A DNA stretch of 64,000 bases from Xanthobacter oligotrophicus (GCF_008364685.1 NZ_VTTL01000014.1:62001-126000); one strand, 5' to 3'. Shown: positions 24,465 to 33,017, counted from the first letter of the stretch. The notes: a model not told the origin generated them from the sequence alone. Numbers and translations are program-made.

Positions 24465-25256
24465 ATGGCATTCCGCAATCCCTTCGCCGCGCGGCGTCCC
24501 CCGGTCATCTCGCCGGACAAGAGCCTGCTCGTCGAGAACCGCAAGCTGGTCGAGGCCATCGATCGCCGCAAAGTGCTGCGCGGCACCTTCAGCCTCGGCG
24601 CCCTCTCGCTGCTCGCCGGCTGCGACATCTCCGATCGCGGCGCGGTGCAGAACGTGCTGAAGACCGTCTCGGACTTCAACGACGGCGTGCAGGCGGCCCT
24701 GTTCAACCCGCACAAGCTCGCTCCCACCTATTCCCCCGACCTCGTGGTGAAGCCGCCGCGCTTCAACGCCTATTACGAGATCGACGAGGTGAAGCCGGTG
24801 GACGTTTCCACCTGGAAGCTGGAACTCTCCGGCCTCATCAAGGACAAGCGCCCCTGGACACTGGACCAGATCTACGCCCTGCCCGAGCAGGAGGAGATCA
24901 TCCGCCACATATGCGTGGAGGGCTGGGATTATATCGGCCAGTGGTCCGGGCCGAACCTGAAGGATTTCCTGACCCGTATCGGCGCCGACCTCTCGGCGAA
25001 ATACATCGCCTTCTACGGCAACGACGACTACATGGAAAGCATCGACATGGCCTCGGCGCTCCATCCCCAGACCATCCTTGCCACCAAATACGCCGGCGAA
25101 CCCATCACCGATCCCTTCGGCTTCCCGCTGCGCCTGCGCACGGCGGTGAAGCTCGGCTACAAGAATCCCAAATGGATCCGCGCCATCGAGGTCACCAACA
25201 CCTACCCGCTCGGCTTCTGGGAAAAGCAGGGCTTCAATTGGTTCGCCGGCCTGTGA
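24465..25256 (+). CDS. Molybdopterin-dependent oxidoreductase of the sulfite oxidase/MsrP fold, Tat-exported
   Basis: A 263-residue periplasmic Mo-protein of the sulfite oxidase fold. It has a twin-arginine segment (DRRKVLRGTFSLG, about 33-45) followed by a lipobox-like LLAGC with Cys53, so it may be a lipid-anchored Tat substrate. The Mo-ligating Cys150 is in RHICVEGWDYIGQWSG, and the C-terminal part KNPKWIRAIEVTN is typical of the family. Length and pairing with a cytochrome b resemble MsrPQ and related enzymes, which reduce oxidised sulfur groups (methionine sulfoxide, DMSO-like) or oxidise sulfite. The direction is not decided by sequence. Confidence 0.85.
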   Translation: MAFRNPFAARRPPVISPDKSLLVENRKLVEAIDRRKVLRGTFSLGALSLLAGCDISDRGAVQNVLKTVSDFNDGVQAALFNPHKLAPTYSPDLVVKPPRFNAYYEIDEVKPVDVSTWKLELSGLIKDKRPWTLDQIYALPEQEEIIRHICVEGWDYIGQWSGPNLKDFLTRIGADLSAKYIAFYGNDDYMESIDMASALHPQTILATKYAGEPITDPFGFPLRLRTAVKLGYKNPKWIRAIEVTNTYPLGFWEKQGFNWFAGL

Positions 25257-25291
25257 GGGCCGTCGATGGGGCCGGGCTTCGGGGCTGACCG

Positions 25292-27307
25292 GTGATGGTC
25301 TCGACCGCGCATATCCTGTTTTCGATCCTCGCCGGGCTCGCGCTGTGGTGCGGCCCCGGCTGGCTCGTCGCCCGCGCCGTGATGATCCGCGGCGTCCCGG
25401 CCATTGCGCTGGCACCCGCACTCGGCTGGGCGGTGCAGAACATGGCCCTCCTCGCCCTCGCCCCGGTCATAGGACTATCGCGAAGCACGATCCTGCTGGT
25501 CACCGCTCTTGTGTGCGTCAGCGCGCCACTCCTGCGCCGGGAACGGGAAACGCGTCCCACAGCACACACCGGAGCCCGCCTTCTCCTGCCCGCCTTGGCG
25601 GCCGCCGCGCTGCTCGCCTGCATTCCCGCAGCCGCCGTCCTCCCCAAGGTGGGTGCGGACAGCGCCATCGCGCTGGCGACCCCCATCTACGATCACGCCA
25701 AGATCGCGCTCATCGACGAGATCGCGCTCCACGGGGTGGTGCCGCCGGGCAATCCGGTGTTCGGCGCCGGCGGCGCACCAGGGGTGATATCCTATTATTA
25801 TCTCTGGCATTTCGGCGCGGCCCAACTCGCCATCCTCACCGGCGTGACGGGATGGGAGGCGGATGCCGCGGTCACCTTTCTCTCGGCCTTCGCTGCATTG
25901 GCGCTGGTGGCCGGCATCGCCTTCCGGCTCCGCCCCTCCGCAATGGCACCGCTGCTGGCACTGGCAGCCGCGGCCTCCGGCTCCCTTAGGCCGCTCCTGG
26001 CGTCCCTGTTCGGCGCGGCGCGCATCGACCAGCTCGTCGAGCCGGCGACGGGGCTCGCGGGCATGCTGTATCAGGCGAGCTGGAGCCCGCACCATGTGGC
26101 GTCTGCCTCATGCGTTGTGCTCGCCGTCTGGCTGCTGGCGCAGATGCGCGACCGGCCCTCCCCCGGAGCGGCGGTGGTGCTCGCGTTCCTGGTCGCGGCG
26201 GGGTTCGACAGCTCCCTGTGGGTGGGCGGCGTCACCTTCGCGCTGGCGGGCGGAGCTGCCGTTCTGATGCTCGCCGCGCGCCGTCCCTCCGAGGGGCGCG
26301 GGCGCTTCCTGGCGCTGGTGGCGGCTGTCGCCCTCGGCGCCGGCGTGCTGGTGGCGCCGATCCTGCTCGCGCAGTTGCACGTCGCGGCGGCGCGCGGGGG
26401 CGGGCCACCGATCCGGATCGAGCCGTTTGCCGTGCTCGGCCCCGCCGTTCCGCCTGGGCTGCGGATAATCCTCGACATCCCGGCCTATTGGCTGGTCCTG
26501 CTGCCCATTGAATTTCCCGCCATCGCCTTCGCCGGATCCGTCGGCCTCATCATGGCACTTCGCGGGCGACACGGCAGGCAGCCCGGCACGAACCGCCTCG
26601 CGTCCGCGCTCGGCACCCTGACCCTCGGCGCCCTGGCCATCAGTGCTTTTCTCGTGAGCACGGCGGGCGAGAACAACGATCTCGGCTGGCGCGCTGTGTT
26701 ACCGGCAATGCTGGTGCTTTCCGGTTTCGCAGGCGCTGCCATCGCAGATGTCGTGCAAAGCCGGCGATGGCTTGCGATGGGAGTGGCGGCGCTGCTCATT
26801 GCCGCCGGCCTGCCGGATAGCGTGGTGCTCGCGACCGGCAATTTGCGCGGCATGCGCAGCATCGATGGCGGAACTTTTGCAGGTGACCCGGCCCTGTGGG
26901 CCGCCGTGCGCCGCGAGGTGGCGGCGGAGGTACGCATCGCCAGCAATCCGGGCCGGTTGGAACAGCTCACGCCCTGGCCCATCAACCTGTCCTGGGCGCT
27001 TCTGGCGCGGCGGCGTTCCTGCTTTGCGGGATCCGAAATGGCCCTCGCCTTCGCGCCGCTGACACCGCAGCAGCGCTCGGAAGCTGCAGAGTTGTTCGCA
27101 CGGGTCTTCGACGGAGCTGGAATGCCCGCCGACCTCGCCCAGATGCGCCTCAGCTTCGGTTGTGGGGCGGCGGTGGTGACGGCGCAGGACGGGGCGTGGC
27201 GTAACGATCCCTTCGCGGCAAGCCCCCTCTTCCGTCTGGCGCAGGAGGAAGAGGGCCGCTGGCGCATCTATGTCGCGGTGGCGAGCCAGCCCGGCACGCC
27301 GCCGTAG
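25292..27307 (+). CDS. Large multi-span membrane protein of unknown function (GT-C-like layout)
   Basis: A 671-residue protein with about twelve or more hydrophobic helices up to residue 530, then a soluble C-terminal domain of about 140 residues. An early periplasmic loop contains ATPIYDHAKIALIDEIALHG and SYYYLWHFGAAQ, with acidic residues near the first loops. That layout is seen in GT-C glycosyltransferases using lipid-linked sugars. I do not recognise a specific family. Start GTG at 25292 or ATG at 25295, 35 bases after the Mo-protein. It is in the same orientation as the glycosyltransferase/MtnK cluster and could act on its product; this is conjecture. Confidence 0.6.
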   Translation: MMVSTAHILFSILAGLALWCGPGWLVARAVMIRGVPAIALAPALGWAVQNMALLALAPVIGLSRSTILLVTALVCVSAPLLRRERETRPTAHTGARLLLPALAAAALLACIPAAAVLPKVGADSAIALATPIYDHAKIALIDEIALHGVVPPGNPVFGAGGAPGVISYYYLWHFGAAQLAILTGVTGWEADAAVTFLSAFAALALVAGIAFRLRPSAMAPLLALAAAASGSLRPLLASLFGAARIDQLVEPATGLAGMLYQASWSPHHVASASCVVLAVWLLAQMRDRPSPGAAVVLAFLVAAGFDSSLWVGGVTFALAGGAAVLMLAARRPSEGRGRFLALVAAVALGAGVLVAPILLAQLHVAAARGGGPPIRIEPFAVLGPAVPPGLRIILDIPAYWLVLLPIEFPAIAFAGSVGLIMALRGRHGRQPGTNRLASALGTLTLGALAISAFLVSTAGENNDLGWRAVLPAMLVLSGFAGAAIADVVQSRRWLAMGVAALLIAAGLPDSVVLATGNLRGMRSIDGGTFAGDPALWAAVRREVAAEVRIASNPGRLEQLTPWPINLSWALLARRRSCFAGSEMALAFAPLTPQQRSEAAELFARVFDGAGMPADLAQMRLSFGCGAAVVTAQDGAWRNDPFAASPLFRLAQEEEGRWRIYVAVASQPGTPP

Positions 27308-27338
27308 CGCCCGGCATCAGACCAATCCAGCACAGAAA

Positions 27339-27379
27339 GCCGGATCTGTTCAGGTTTCGCCAACCTGAGCAGATCCGGC
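27339..27379. terminator. Long bidirectional hairpin between convergent genes
   Basis: Arms GCCGGATCTGTTCAGGTT and AACCTGAGCAGATCCGGC pair over 18 bases with one U-G wobble around a TCGCC loop. It lies 31 bases after the membrane protein stop and 52 bases from the end of the convergent small secreted protein. A U tract is absent, as often in high-GC genomes. Confidence 0.7.
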
Positions 27380-27431
27380 CTCGAATGGAAGCCCCGGCCG
27401 TAGCGGACCTGCCGCTGCGGCCGGGCTGCGG

Positions 27432-27710
27432 TCAGTTGTGGCCCAGACCGCGATCGCCGAGTTCGAAGAGGAAGGCATCGTTGGCGGAGATGCCGGCCGT
27501 TCCGTGCTCAGCGCCGGCGAACCCGCCGGTGTGCACCTGGTTGCCATAGCCGAGAGCGCGCTGGGCGCCGCCATCGTGGACGGCGGTGACGCCCCGCGCC
27601 ACGCGGATGCTCTCGCGGTTGGCGTCCGTCACGCTGTCGTCGGCTCGGGCAGCGGCAGTGAAGGCAAGAGCCCCGGCGAGGATCGCGAGGGAAAGGATCG
27701 ACTTACGCAT
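27432..27710 (-). CDS. Small secreted protein, probable SigF-type ECF target
   Basis: A 92-residue protein with a clear signal peptide (SILSLAILAGALAFTAAARA, cleaved before DDSVTD). The mature part of about 70 residues is glycine- and aspartate-rich (FAGAEHGTAGISAND) and has no recognised fold. GGAG lies upstream of the ATG at 27710; an upstream in-frame start would break the signal peptide. A promoter-like GTAACC-N16-CGGA reads into it from 27774, the same type found in front of the divergent sigma gene. Its function is unknown, perhaps in envelope stress. Confidence 0.7.
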   Translation of the reverse strand: MRKSILSLAILAGALAFTAAARADDSVTDANRESIRVARGVTAVHDGGAQRALGYGNQVHTGGFAGAEHGTAGISANDAFLFELGDRGLGHN

Positions 27711-27748
27711 GATGTAATCTCCATGTTCAAAGCGTTGACATGGAGGTT

Positions 27749-27774
27749 TCCGCAAATATTGCCGCTCAGGTTAC
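27749..27774 (-). promoter_or_regulatory. ECF (SigF-type) promoter for the small secreted protein
   Basis: Read on the minus strand: GTAACC at 27774-27769, a 16-base spacer, and CGGA at 27752-27749. This matches the GTAACC-N16-CGAA consensus I recall for Caulobacter SigF-type factors with one mismatch. The predicted start of transcription near 27741 lies about 30 bases before the ATG at 27710. Confidence 0.6.
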
Positions 27775-27924
27775 AGATGATCATTTTTCATCTAGTCAAC
27801 TGTTTTTGACCAGAGCCTCGGGAAATAAGTCCAGAAAAAGGGAATAAAACGAGCCACGGGGAAGTCTTCCCTCTCATCTGATGCTTCCGGCCGACGCGCT
27901 CGCAGTCTCGTGATCCGACGCGAC

Positions 27925-27950
27925 GTAACACACCACCGCCCCGGGGCGAA
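27925..27950 (+). promoter_or_regulatory. ECF (SigF-type) promoter for the sigma/NrsF operon
   Basis: GTAACA at 27925-27930, 16 bases, then CGAA at 27947-27950. It matches the GTAACC-N16-CGAA type in nine of ten positions. Transcription would begin near 27957, giving a leader of about 17 bases with GGGGGA before the ATG at 27975. This supports autoregulation and the downstream start codon. Confidence 0.65.
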
Positions 27951-27974
27951 GACGTCCGCATGAGGGGGAACTTC

Positions 27975-28532
27975 ATGACAAGTCCTGAACCTGATCTCGA
28001 GGCGCTGATGCGGGCGAGCCAGACCGGCGACGCCGCAGCGCACCGGGCGCTGCTGCACCACGTGTCCGGCCGCCTGCGCAGCTATTTCCGCAACAGGCTC
28101 CGCCGCTCCGGCGCGGGCATGGACGAGGCCGAGGACCTGGTGCAGGACACGCTTCTCGTGCTCCACACCAAGCGCCACACCTATGACGGCTCTTCGCCGG
28201 TGCTGGCCTGGACCTACGGCATCGCGCGCTACAAGCTCATCGATTATCTCAGGGCCAATGCCCGGGCCCTGCGCCACGTCCAGATCGACGAGTTGGATGA
28301 TCTCGCCGACGAGCATGACGGGTTCTCCGCCGTGGATACATCGCGCGAGCTGCATCGGGCGCTGGCGACACTGCCGCGGCATTTCCGCCTTCCCATCGAA
28401 TACGTGAAGATCGAGGGCCTCAGCATCTCGGAAGCGGCCGCGCGGATCGGCATGTCCGATGCGGCGGTGAAGATCGGAATACATCGCGGCATGAAGCGGC
28501 TCTCCGCCGTGCTTTCGGAGGCACGCTCATGA
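27975..28532 (+). CDS. ECF sigma factor of the SigF/NrsF type
   Basis: A 185-residue ECF sigma factor. Region 2 contains RNRLRRSGAGMDEAEDLVQD, TLLVLHTKRHTY and LAWTYGIARYKLIDYLRANA. Region 4 contains LPIEYVKIEGLSISEAAARI and GMSDAAVKIGIHRGMKRL. The HxxTY/ARYKLIDxLR pattern is characteristic of factors controlled by NrsF (DUF1109) membrane proteins. The start at 27975 is chosen because it has GGGGGA and fits the mapped promoter; an ATG at 27960 would be nearly leaderless. It overlaps the NrsF gene by four bases. Known homologs respond to heavy metal or oxidative stress. Confidence 0.9.
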   Translation: MTSPEPDLEALMRASQTGDAAAHRALLHHVSGRLRSYFRNRLRRSGAGMDEAEDLVQDTLLVLHTKRHTYDGSSPVLAWTYGIARYKLIDYLRANARALRHVQIDELDDLADEHDGFSAVDTSRELHRALATLPRHFRLPIEYVKIEGLSISEAAARIGMSDAAVKIGIHRGMKRLSAVLSEARS

Positions 28533-29170
28533 ATACCGATGACCTCATCGATTTCCTCTCGACCCGCGTCGAGGCCGTGGATCCCCGCCGGCAAGACCGC
28601 ATCGTGGCGCTTGCCGTGTTCGGATCGCTGGCGGCGGCAGCGCTGGTGTGCATGCTCACCCTCGGCCTGCGTCCCGACATCGTGGAGGCGATCCGCACGC
28701 CGGGCTTCTTCCTGAAGATCGGCTTTCTCGCCACCGTGGTCGCGATTGCGTTCTACGGGCTGCGCCGCGCCGCACGCGCAGGCAACACCCGGTCGGGCAC
28801 GCTGCTGTTTGTGCTGGTGCCTTTGGGGCTGGTCTGGTTCGCGGCAGGCGTTGAGCTCGCGTCGCTGTCTCCGTCCCGGTGGTACGAGGTGGTCATGTTC
28901 CGCGAATGGCGGCTGTGCGTGGTGGCCATCCCGCTGCTCTCAGCCATCCCGCTGGTGCTGCTGACCCTGGTCCTGCGCGAGGCGGCGCCGACAGAACTGC
29001 CCTATTGCGGGGCGCTTCTGGGACTGGTAGCGGGCGGCATCGGCGCCCTCGCCTATGCCGGCTATTGCCTCAACGACACGCCGGTCTATGTGGGCGTGTG
29101 GTACGCCACCGGCATCGCCCTCGTCACCGTGTTCGGCTGGGCCATGGGGCCGAAGCTGCTGCGCTGGTGA
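28529..29170 (+). CDS. nrsF: NrsF-family (DUF1109) membrane anti-sigma factor
   Basis: A 213-residue integral membrane protein with about six helices, matching DUF1109. Family marks include the early LTLGLRPDIVEAIRTPGFFLKIGF and the invariant end WAMGPKLLRW. NrsF proteins hold a cognate ECF sigma factor at the membrane and release it under stress, with conserved periplasmic cysteines involved. Cysteines occur at about residues 38, 131, 153 and 177. ATGA overlap with the sigma gene marks it as the partner. The operon ends in a strong hairpin at 29190. Confidence 0.88.
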   Translation: MNTDDLIDFLSTRVEAVDPRRQDRIVALAVFGSLAAAALVCMLTLGLRPDIVEAIRTPGFFLKIGFLATVVAIAFYGLRRAARAGNTRSGTLLFVLVPLGLVWFAAGVELASLSPSRWYEVVMFREWRLCVVAIPLLSAIPLVLLTLVLREAAPTELPYCGALLGLVAGGIGALAYAGYCLNDTPVYVGVWYATGIALVTVFGWAMGPKLLRW

Positions 29171-29189
29171 GGTCGCTCAGCTGAACTCA

Positions 29190-29224
29190 AAGGGCCGCCT
29201 TCACACCCAGTGCAGGCGGCCCTT
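29190..29224. terminator. Bidirectional terminator between NrsF and hydrolase genes
   Basis: Perfect ten-base arms AAGGGCCGCC and GGCGGCCCTT with a 15-base loop, 20 bases after the NrsF stop and 10 bases before the end of the convergent hydrolase gene. Confidence 0.75.
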
Positions 29225-29234
29225 GTCGGGTGGC

Positions 29235-30248
29235 TCAGCGTGCGGCCGGCCGGTCTCCCTTCACCGGCAGGGAGCGGGCGATAAAATCACGCATCAGCGA
29301 CGCGATTTCGGAGCCCTTGTCCTCCAGAGCGAAATGCCCACTGTCGAGCAGATGCAGTTCCGCCTTGGGCAGGTCTTTCAGATAGGCCTGCGCCCCGGCG
29401 GGGGGAAAGATCTCGTCGTTGGCGCCCCACACGATGAGGGTGGGTGGGTGACGGTCGCGGAAGTAGGCGTGGAAGGCGGGGTAGAGCGCCACATTGCTCG
29501 CGTAGTCCTTGAATAGGTCGAGCATGATCTCGTCCACCCCCGGCCGGTCGAGGAGGGCCTGGTCTACCAGCCAGGTATCGAGATCGACCCTTGAAACATC
29601 CGAGACGCCGTTGACGTATTGTGCGCGTGTCGCCTCTCGCGTCAGCCCCGCACGCAGGGCATTGCGGTTCGCATGCGAGCCGTCCGCCCAATAGGCCTTC
29701 AGCGGCGTCCAGAAGGGGCTGAGGCCCTCTTCGTAGGCGTTGCCGTTCTGCACCACCAGCGCGGTCACCCGCTCGGGATGCATGAGGGCCAGCCGGTAGC
29801 CGACGGGAGCGCCGTAATCCATCACATAGAGGGCATACGAACTGGCGTGGAGCGCACCCATCAGCCGGTCCACGAGTCCGGCATAGGCGGCGAACCCATA
29901 GGAAAAGCGGGTGCGGTCCGGTACGGCGCTGTGGCCGAAGCCGGGATAGTCGGGCGCGATCACCCGGTAGCGGTCCGCCAGCAACGGGATGAGGTTGCGG
30001 AACATGTGCGAGGACGAGGGAAAGCCATGCAGCAGCAGGAGCACCGGCGCGTCAGCAGGTCCCGCCTCGCGATAGAAGACGTCGATGCCGTCGATGGTCT
30101 TCGACCGATAATGGATCGTGGGCGAAAGAACAGGCTGCGACGCTCCCGGCGCGCCAGCCGGTGGGGCGGAACGGGCGGCAGGGAGCGGCAGGCCGAGACA
30201 GAGCGCCGTCGCCCCGATGGCGAGCAGTGTGCGGGACAGGGAAGGCAT
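29235..30248 (-). CDS. Exported alpha/beta hydrolase (epoxide hydrolase/dehalogenase-like)
   Basis: A 337-residue alpha/beta hydrolase with a signal peptide ([21 protein letters not shown], cleaved near residue 28). The oxyanion-hole segment is [12 protein letters not shown]. The nucleophile elbow is [10 protein letters not shown] with Asp in place of Ser, as in epoxide hydrolases and haloalkane dehalogenases, and the catalytic His is in [11 protein letters not shown]. Haloalkane dehalogenases normally have Trp after this Asp; here it is Tyr. It is a paralog of the adjacent gene at 30337, with the same motifs in the same order, but only this one is exported. The substrate is unknown. Confidence 0.82.
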   Translation of the reverse strand: MPSLSRTLLAIGATALCLGLPLPAARSAPPAGAPGASQPVLSPTIHYRSKTIDGIDVFYREAGPADAPVLLLLHGFPSSSHMFRNLIPLLADRYRVIAPDYPGFGHSAVPDRTRFSYGFAAYAGLVDRLMGALHASSYALYVMDYGAPVGYRLALMHPERVTALVVQNGNAYEEGLSPFWTPLKAYWADGSHANRNALRAGLTREATRAQYVNGVSDVSRVDLDTWLVDQALLDRPGVDEIMLDLFKDYASNVALYPAFHAYFRDRHPPTLIVWGANDEIFPPAGAQAYLKDLPKAELHLLDSGHFALEDKGSEIASLMRDFIARSLPVKGDRPAAR

Positions 30249-30336
30249 CGGAAGACTCCGCGAGAGGCAGGGGGCCGCCGCGCCGGGATCGGCGAGCGCG
30301 GCGGCAGGCGATGTGTGAGGGCGTTTGCGAACGGCG

Positions 30337-31266
30337 TCAGGCCGCCGGCGCCACGCGGGCGAGGAAGGCGCGGATGGCGCCGGCGATCTCCGGCCCGTGG
30401 GTCTCCAGCGCGAAATGGCCGGCGTCGTAGGAGTGCACCTCGGTGGCCGGCACCAGCGCCTTGAACAGGTCGCGGCCGGCAGCGGTGAAGAAGGGGTCGT
30501 TGTCACCCCAGGTCACGAGGATGCTCGGCTGGTAGGCGCGCAGATAGGCCTGCCACTGCGGATAGGCGCCCACATTGTCCTGGTAGCGGTAGAGCAGCTC
30601 CAACTGGATCCGGTCGTTGCCGGGGCGGTCCAGCAGCGCCTGGTCATGCTGCCAGGCATCCGGGCTGACGCGATCCGCGCGGGCGGAAGAGCCATGCTCA
30701 TACTGGAAGCGCGTGGTCTCGGCGGTGAGGAAGCCGCGGACGGGCTTTTCCGTCTCGCTATTGCGGTCGGCCCAATAGGGCGCGAAGGCGCCTGCCGCGC
30801 TGGTGGCGAAGCCTTCCAGGTTCGCCACCGCATTCTGCACGATCAGGCCGATGACCCGCTCCGGATGATGGGCAGCGATGCGGAAGCCCACGGGTCCGCC
30901 AAAGTCCTGCATGTAAAGCACGTAACGGCGCACGCCGAGGTCGGCGAGCAGCTGCTCCACCACGTCCGCGAGGGCATCGAAGCTGTAGGCGAAATCCTCG
31001 GGCGCCGGCGCACTGGAATAGCCGAAGCCCGGATAGTCCGGCGCGATCACGCGATAGCGGTCGGCCAGCGCGGGAATGAGATCGCGGAACATGTGGGAGG
31101 AGGACGGGAAGCCGTGCAGCAGCACGATCACCGGCGCGTCGGCCGGTCCCGCATCCCGATAGAAGATGTCGAGGCCGCCGATCGCCGCCCGGCGATAGGA
31201 CACCTCGGCCACCGGTAGAGACCCGGCCGCAGCGGGACGGACGGCCTGGAGAAACGCATTCAACAT
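30337..31266 (-). CDS. Cytoplasmic alpha/beta hydrolase, paralog of the downstream gene
   Basis: A 309-residue alpha/beta hydrolase without signal peptide. The oxyanion segment [20 protein letters not shown] is nearly identical to that of its neighbour, the nucleophile is Asp121 in [10 protein letters not shown], and the His is in [11 protein letters not shown]. It resembles the epoxide hydrolase/haloacid-type branch. The two genes probably form one operon (88-base gap) arising from tandem duplication, with later gain or loss of export. A CGNR regulator gene is divergent, and GTAAC repeats lie in the spacer, so the pair is probably inducible. Confidence 0.82.
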   Translation of the reverse strand: MLNAFLQAVRPAAAGSLPVAEVSYRRAAIGGLDIFYRDAGPADAPVIVLLHGFPSSSHMFRDLIPALADRYRVIAPDYPGFGYSSAPAPEDFAYSFDALADVVEQLLADLGVRRYVLYMQDFGGPVGFRIAAHHPERVIGLIVQNAVANLEGFATSAAGAFAPYWADRNSETEKPVRGFLTAETTRFQYEHGSSARADRVSPDAWQHDQALLDRPGNDRIQLELLYRYQDNVGAYPQWQAYLRAYQPSILVTWGDNDPFFTAAGRDLFKALVPATEVHSYDAGHFALETHGPEIAGAIRAFLARVAPAA

Positions 31267-31304
31267 GGGGAACCTTTCGTAACTGGCTTGATGCCGCGAA
31301 ACGA

Positions 31305-31323
31305 GTTACACGTCATTTGTAAC
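31305..31323. promoter_or_regulatory. GTTACA-N7-TGTAAC inverted repeat (candidate operator)
   Basis: Perfect six-base arms at 31305-31310 and 31318-31323, plus another GTAAC half-site at 31279-31283. The element is between the divergent hydrolase and CGNR-regulator genes, in AT-rich DNA, and is a reasonable target of the CGNR protein. No promoter of the GTAACC-N16-CGAA type fits here. Confidence 0.45.
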
Positions 31324-31443
31324 CTGTCAAATTATTTTTAATAGTTTCAGTCTCGCTCACTCCGGCCTTGCGCCAAACCTGTGACGAACTATCTTCCCGG
31401 TTACGGCGACCCTTGAGGCGCCTGTTGAGGAAGGGCGCGGGCC

Positions 31444-32034
31444 TTGACCACACCGCAGGACAGCGATTTCCGGGATGGCATGCCCTTTCTGGGCAGCCGC
31501 CTCTGGATCGATTTCGCAAACTCCGCGCCGGTGGCTCTGGGGGATTTTCTGGCGACACCTGAGGGATGGGCGAGATGGCTCGCCGCTGCCGGCCTGAAGG
31601 CGGGGGCGGGACGCAAAGGCACGGCTGGCGTCGACCTGGCGGAAGTGCATGCCTTACGGGCAGCCCTCTCGCGCCTGTTCGACGCGTTGCAGACAGGCAG
31701 CCGTCCCGCCGCCTCGGACCTGGATCTGGTCAATCAATATCTGGCAGCGGGCGCGACGCCGCCACGGCTCTCCTGGCGCGACGGCGGACTTCGGGTGGAG
31801 CAGCAAGAGGCGGGCGACATGGACCCGCTGGCGGCCATCGCTACGGACTTCGCGGACTTCGCGGCCCAGCACGAGAGCACGCGCCTGCGGCACTGCGCCA
31901 ACCCGGAATGCAGCCTGATCTTCTACGACACCGCGCGGAACGGGACCCGGCGCTGGTGCTCCATGTCCGCCTGCGGCAACCGGCACAAGGTGCGCAGCCA
32001 CCGCATGCGCGCCGCGAAGCTGGAATGCTCCTGA
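31444..32034 (+). CDS. ABATE/CGNR zinc-finger protein (putative regulator)
   Basis: A 196-residue protein of the ABATE-CGNR type, annotated in the family as a putative stress-induced transcription regulator. The N-terminal ABATE domain shows LGSRLWIDFANS and EVHALRAALSRLFDAL. The C-terminal zinc finger has four cysteines, two in RHCANPECSLIFYD and two in RRWCSMSACGNRHKV (the CGNR motif). The start is a TTG at 31444 with GGAAGG about ten bases upstream; an ATG at 31480 would lose part of the ABATE domain. It is divergent from the hydrolase pair and probably regulates it. Confidence 0.8.
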   Translation: MTTPQDSDFRDGMPFLGSRLWIDFANSAPVALGDFLATPEGWARWLAAAGLKAGAGRKGTAGVDLAEVHALRAALSRLFDALQTGSRPAASDLDLVNQYLAAGATPPRLSWRDGGLRVEQQEAGDMDPLAAIATDFADFAAQHESTRLRHCANPECSLIFYDTARNGTRRWCSMSACGNRHKVRSHRMRAAKLECS

Positions 32035-32186
32035 TTTTGTCAGCGCATCTCGACGGGCCGGTCCTTGCTTTCGCCGCACCCCGGATGGATGATTTGACAT
32101 GATTTTCGCTTTGGTGCGTGGCTTGAGGGACTCATCGATGGGCGTTCTTCATCAGCCGCGGGTCTGAACTGGAAGGCGGGTTCACG

Positions 32187-32873
32187 ATGCGCGACGGCGT
32201 GCGCTTCGCTGGAGGGCAACAGGGCATCTCGACGGATGCGCTGATCGACGCTCTCGCGGGGGATCTTTCGGCCACACCCGTCCCATCCGTGCGCCGCACG
32301 CTCGCCCTGGCGTTCGCCGTCGGAAGCGCGGTGTCCGCGGCGGCCATGCTGGCGCTGCTCGGCTTGCGCCCGGACATGGCCTCGGCCCTCGCCACCGCGT
32401 CGTTCTGGATCAAGCTCATCTTCCCGTTCGGCCTCGCGGTGGCCGGGCTGATGGTGATGGCTGTCGACCGTCTGGGCCGGCCGGGCGCCGCGGCCGGTCG
32501 CGGCTATGCGGTGGGGATCGCCGTTGCAGGCACCATGGCCCTGCTCGCGAGCGTCCAGCTCGCCACCGCGCCGCGGGACGCCATGCGGCCGCTCCTCCTC
32601 GGGCACACGCTGGACCATTGCACCGCCCTCATCATGCTGCTCGCGCTGCCCATCCTGGCCGCCGGCATGTATGCCATGCGCCAGATGGCCCCCACACGGC
32701 TGCGCCTTGCGGGCGCCGCCGTCGGCGTGACGGCTGGTGCGCTTTCGGCCGCCATCTACGCGATCGCCTGCGATGAGACGGCGCTGCCCTTCGTCACCTT
32801 GTGGTACGGCGCGGGCATTGCTCTCACGGGTGTGCTCGGTGCGCTTCTGGGGCCTCGCCTGCTGCGGTGGTAA
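32187..32873 (+). CDS. Second NrsF-family (DUF1109) membrane anti-sigma factor
   Basis: A 228-residue integral membrane protein with about six helices. It shares with the protein encoded at 28529 the GLRPDMASALATASFWIKLI segment and the terminal GALLGPRLLRW, and has a Cys in GHTLDHCTAL and in IACDETALPF. GGAAGGCGGG precedes the ATG. Unusually it lies upstream of its probable sigma partner (33018), not downstream, with 144 bases between. The two NrsF/sigma modules are paralogous. It should anchor and inhibit the sigma factor encoded next. Confidence 0.85.
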   Translation: MRDGVRFAGGQQGISTDALIDALAGDLSATPVPSVRRTLALAFAVGSAVSAAAMLALLGLRPDMASALATASFWIKLIFPFGLAVAGLMVMAVDRLGRPGAAAGRGYAVGIAVAGTMALLASVQLATAPRDAMRPLLLGHTLDHCTALIMLLALPILAAGMYAMRQMAPTRLRLAGAAVGVTAGALSAAIYAIACDETALPFVTLWYGAGIALTGVLGALLGPRLLRW

Positions 32874-32920
32874 GGCCCGACCGCGCCTTTCATTGGCCAT
32901 GGCCCGCTTGTGTTTTAGGG

Positions 32921-32946
32921 CGATCGATCTAGAATAAGTTCGATCG
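32921..32946. promoter_or_regulatory. CGATCGA-N12-TCGATCG inverted repeat upstream of second ECF sigma gene
   Basis: Perfect seven-base arms flank TCTAGAATAAGT in the 144-base spacer between the NrsF-like and sigma genes. It could be an operator or the end of a dispersed repeat. No GTAACC-N16-CGAA promoter was found for this module. Confidence 0.35.
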
Positions 32947-33017
32947 TTGGGCCAAGCGACAATCTCCTGCGGCCCGGAGGCTGCAGGGGTCTCGTCGTAC
33001 GCGGATCTGAAGCGGAG

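Noticed and set aside
31319-31344. GTAACC as a third SigF-type promoter before the CGNR gene
   Set aside because: The position 16 bases downstream reads ATAG, not CGAA; the GTAAC here fits an inverted repeat better.
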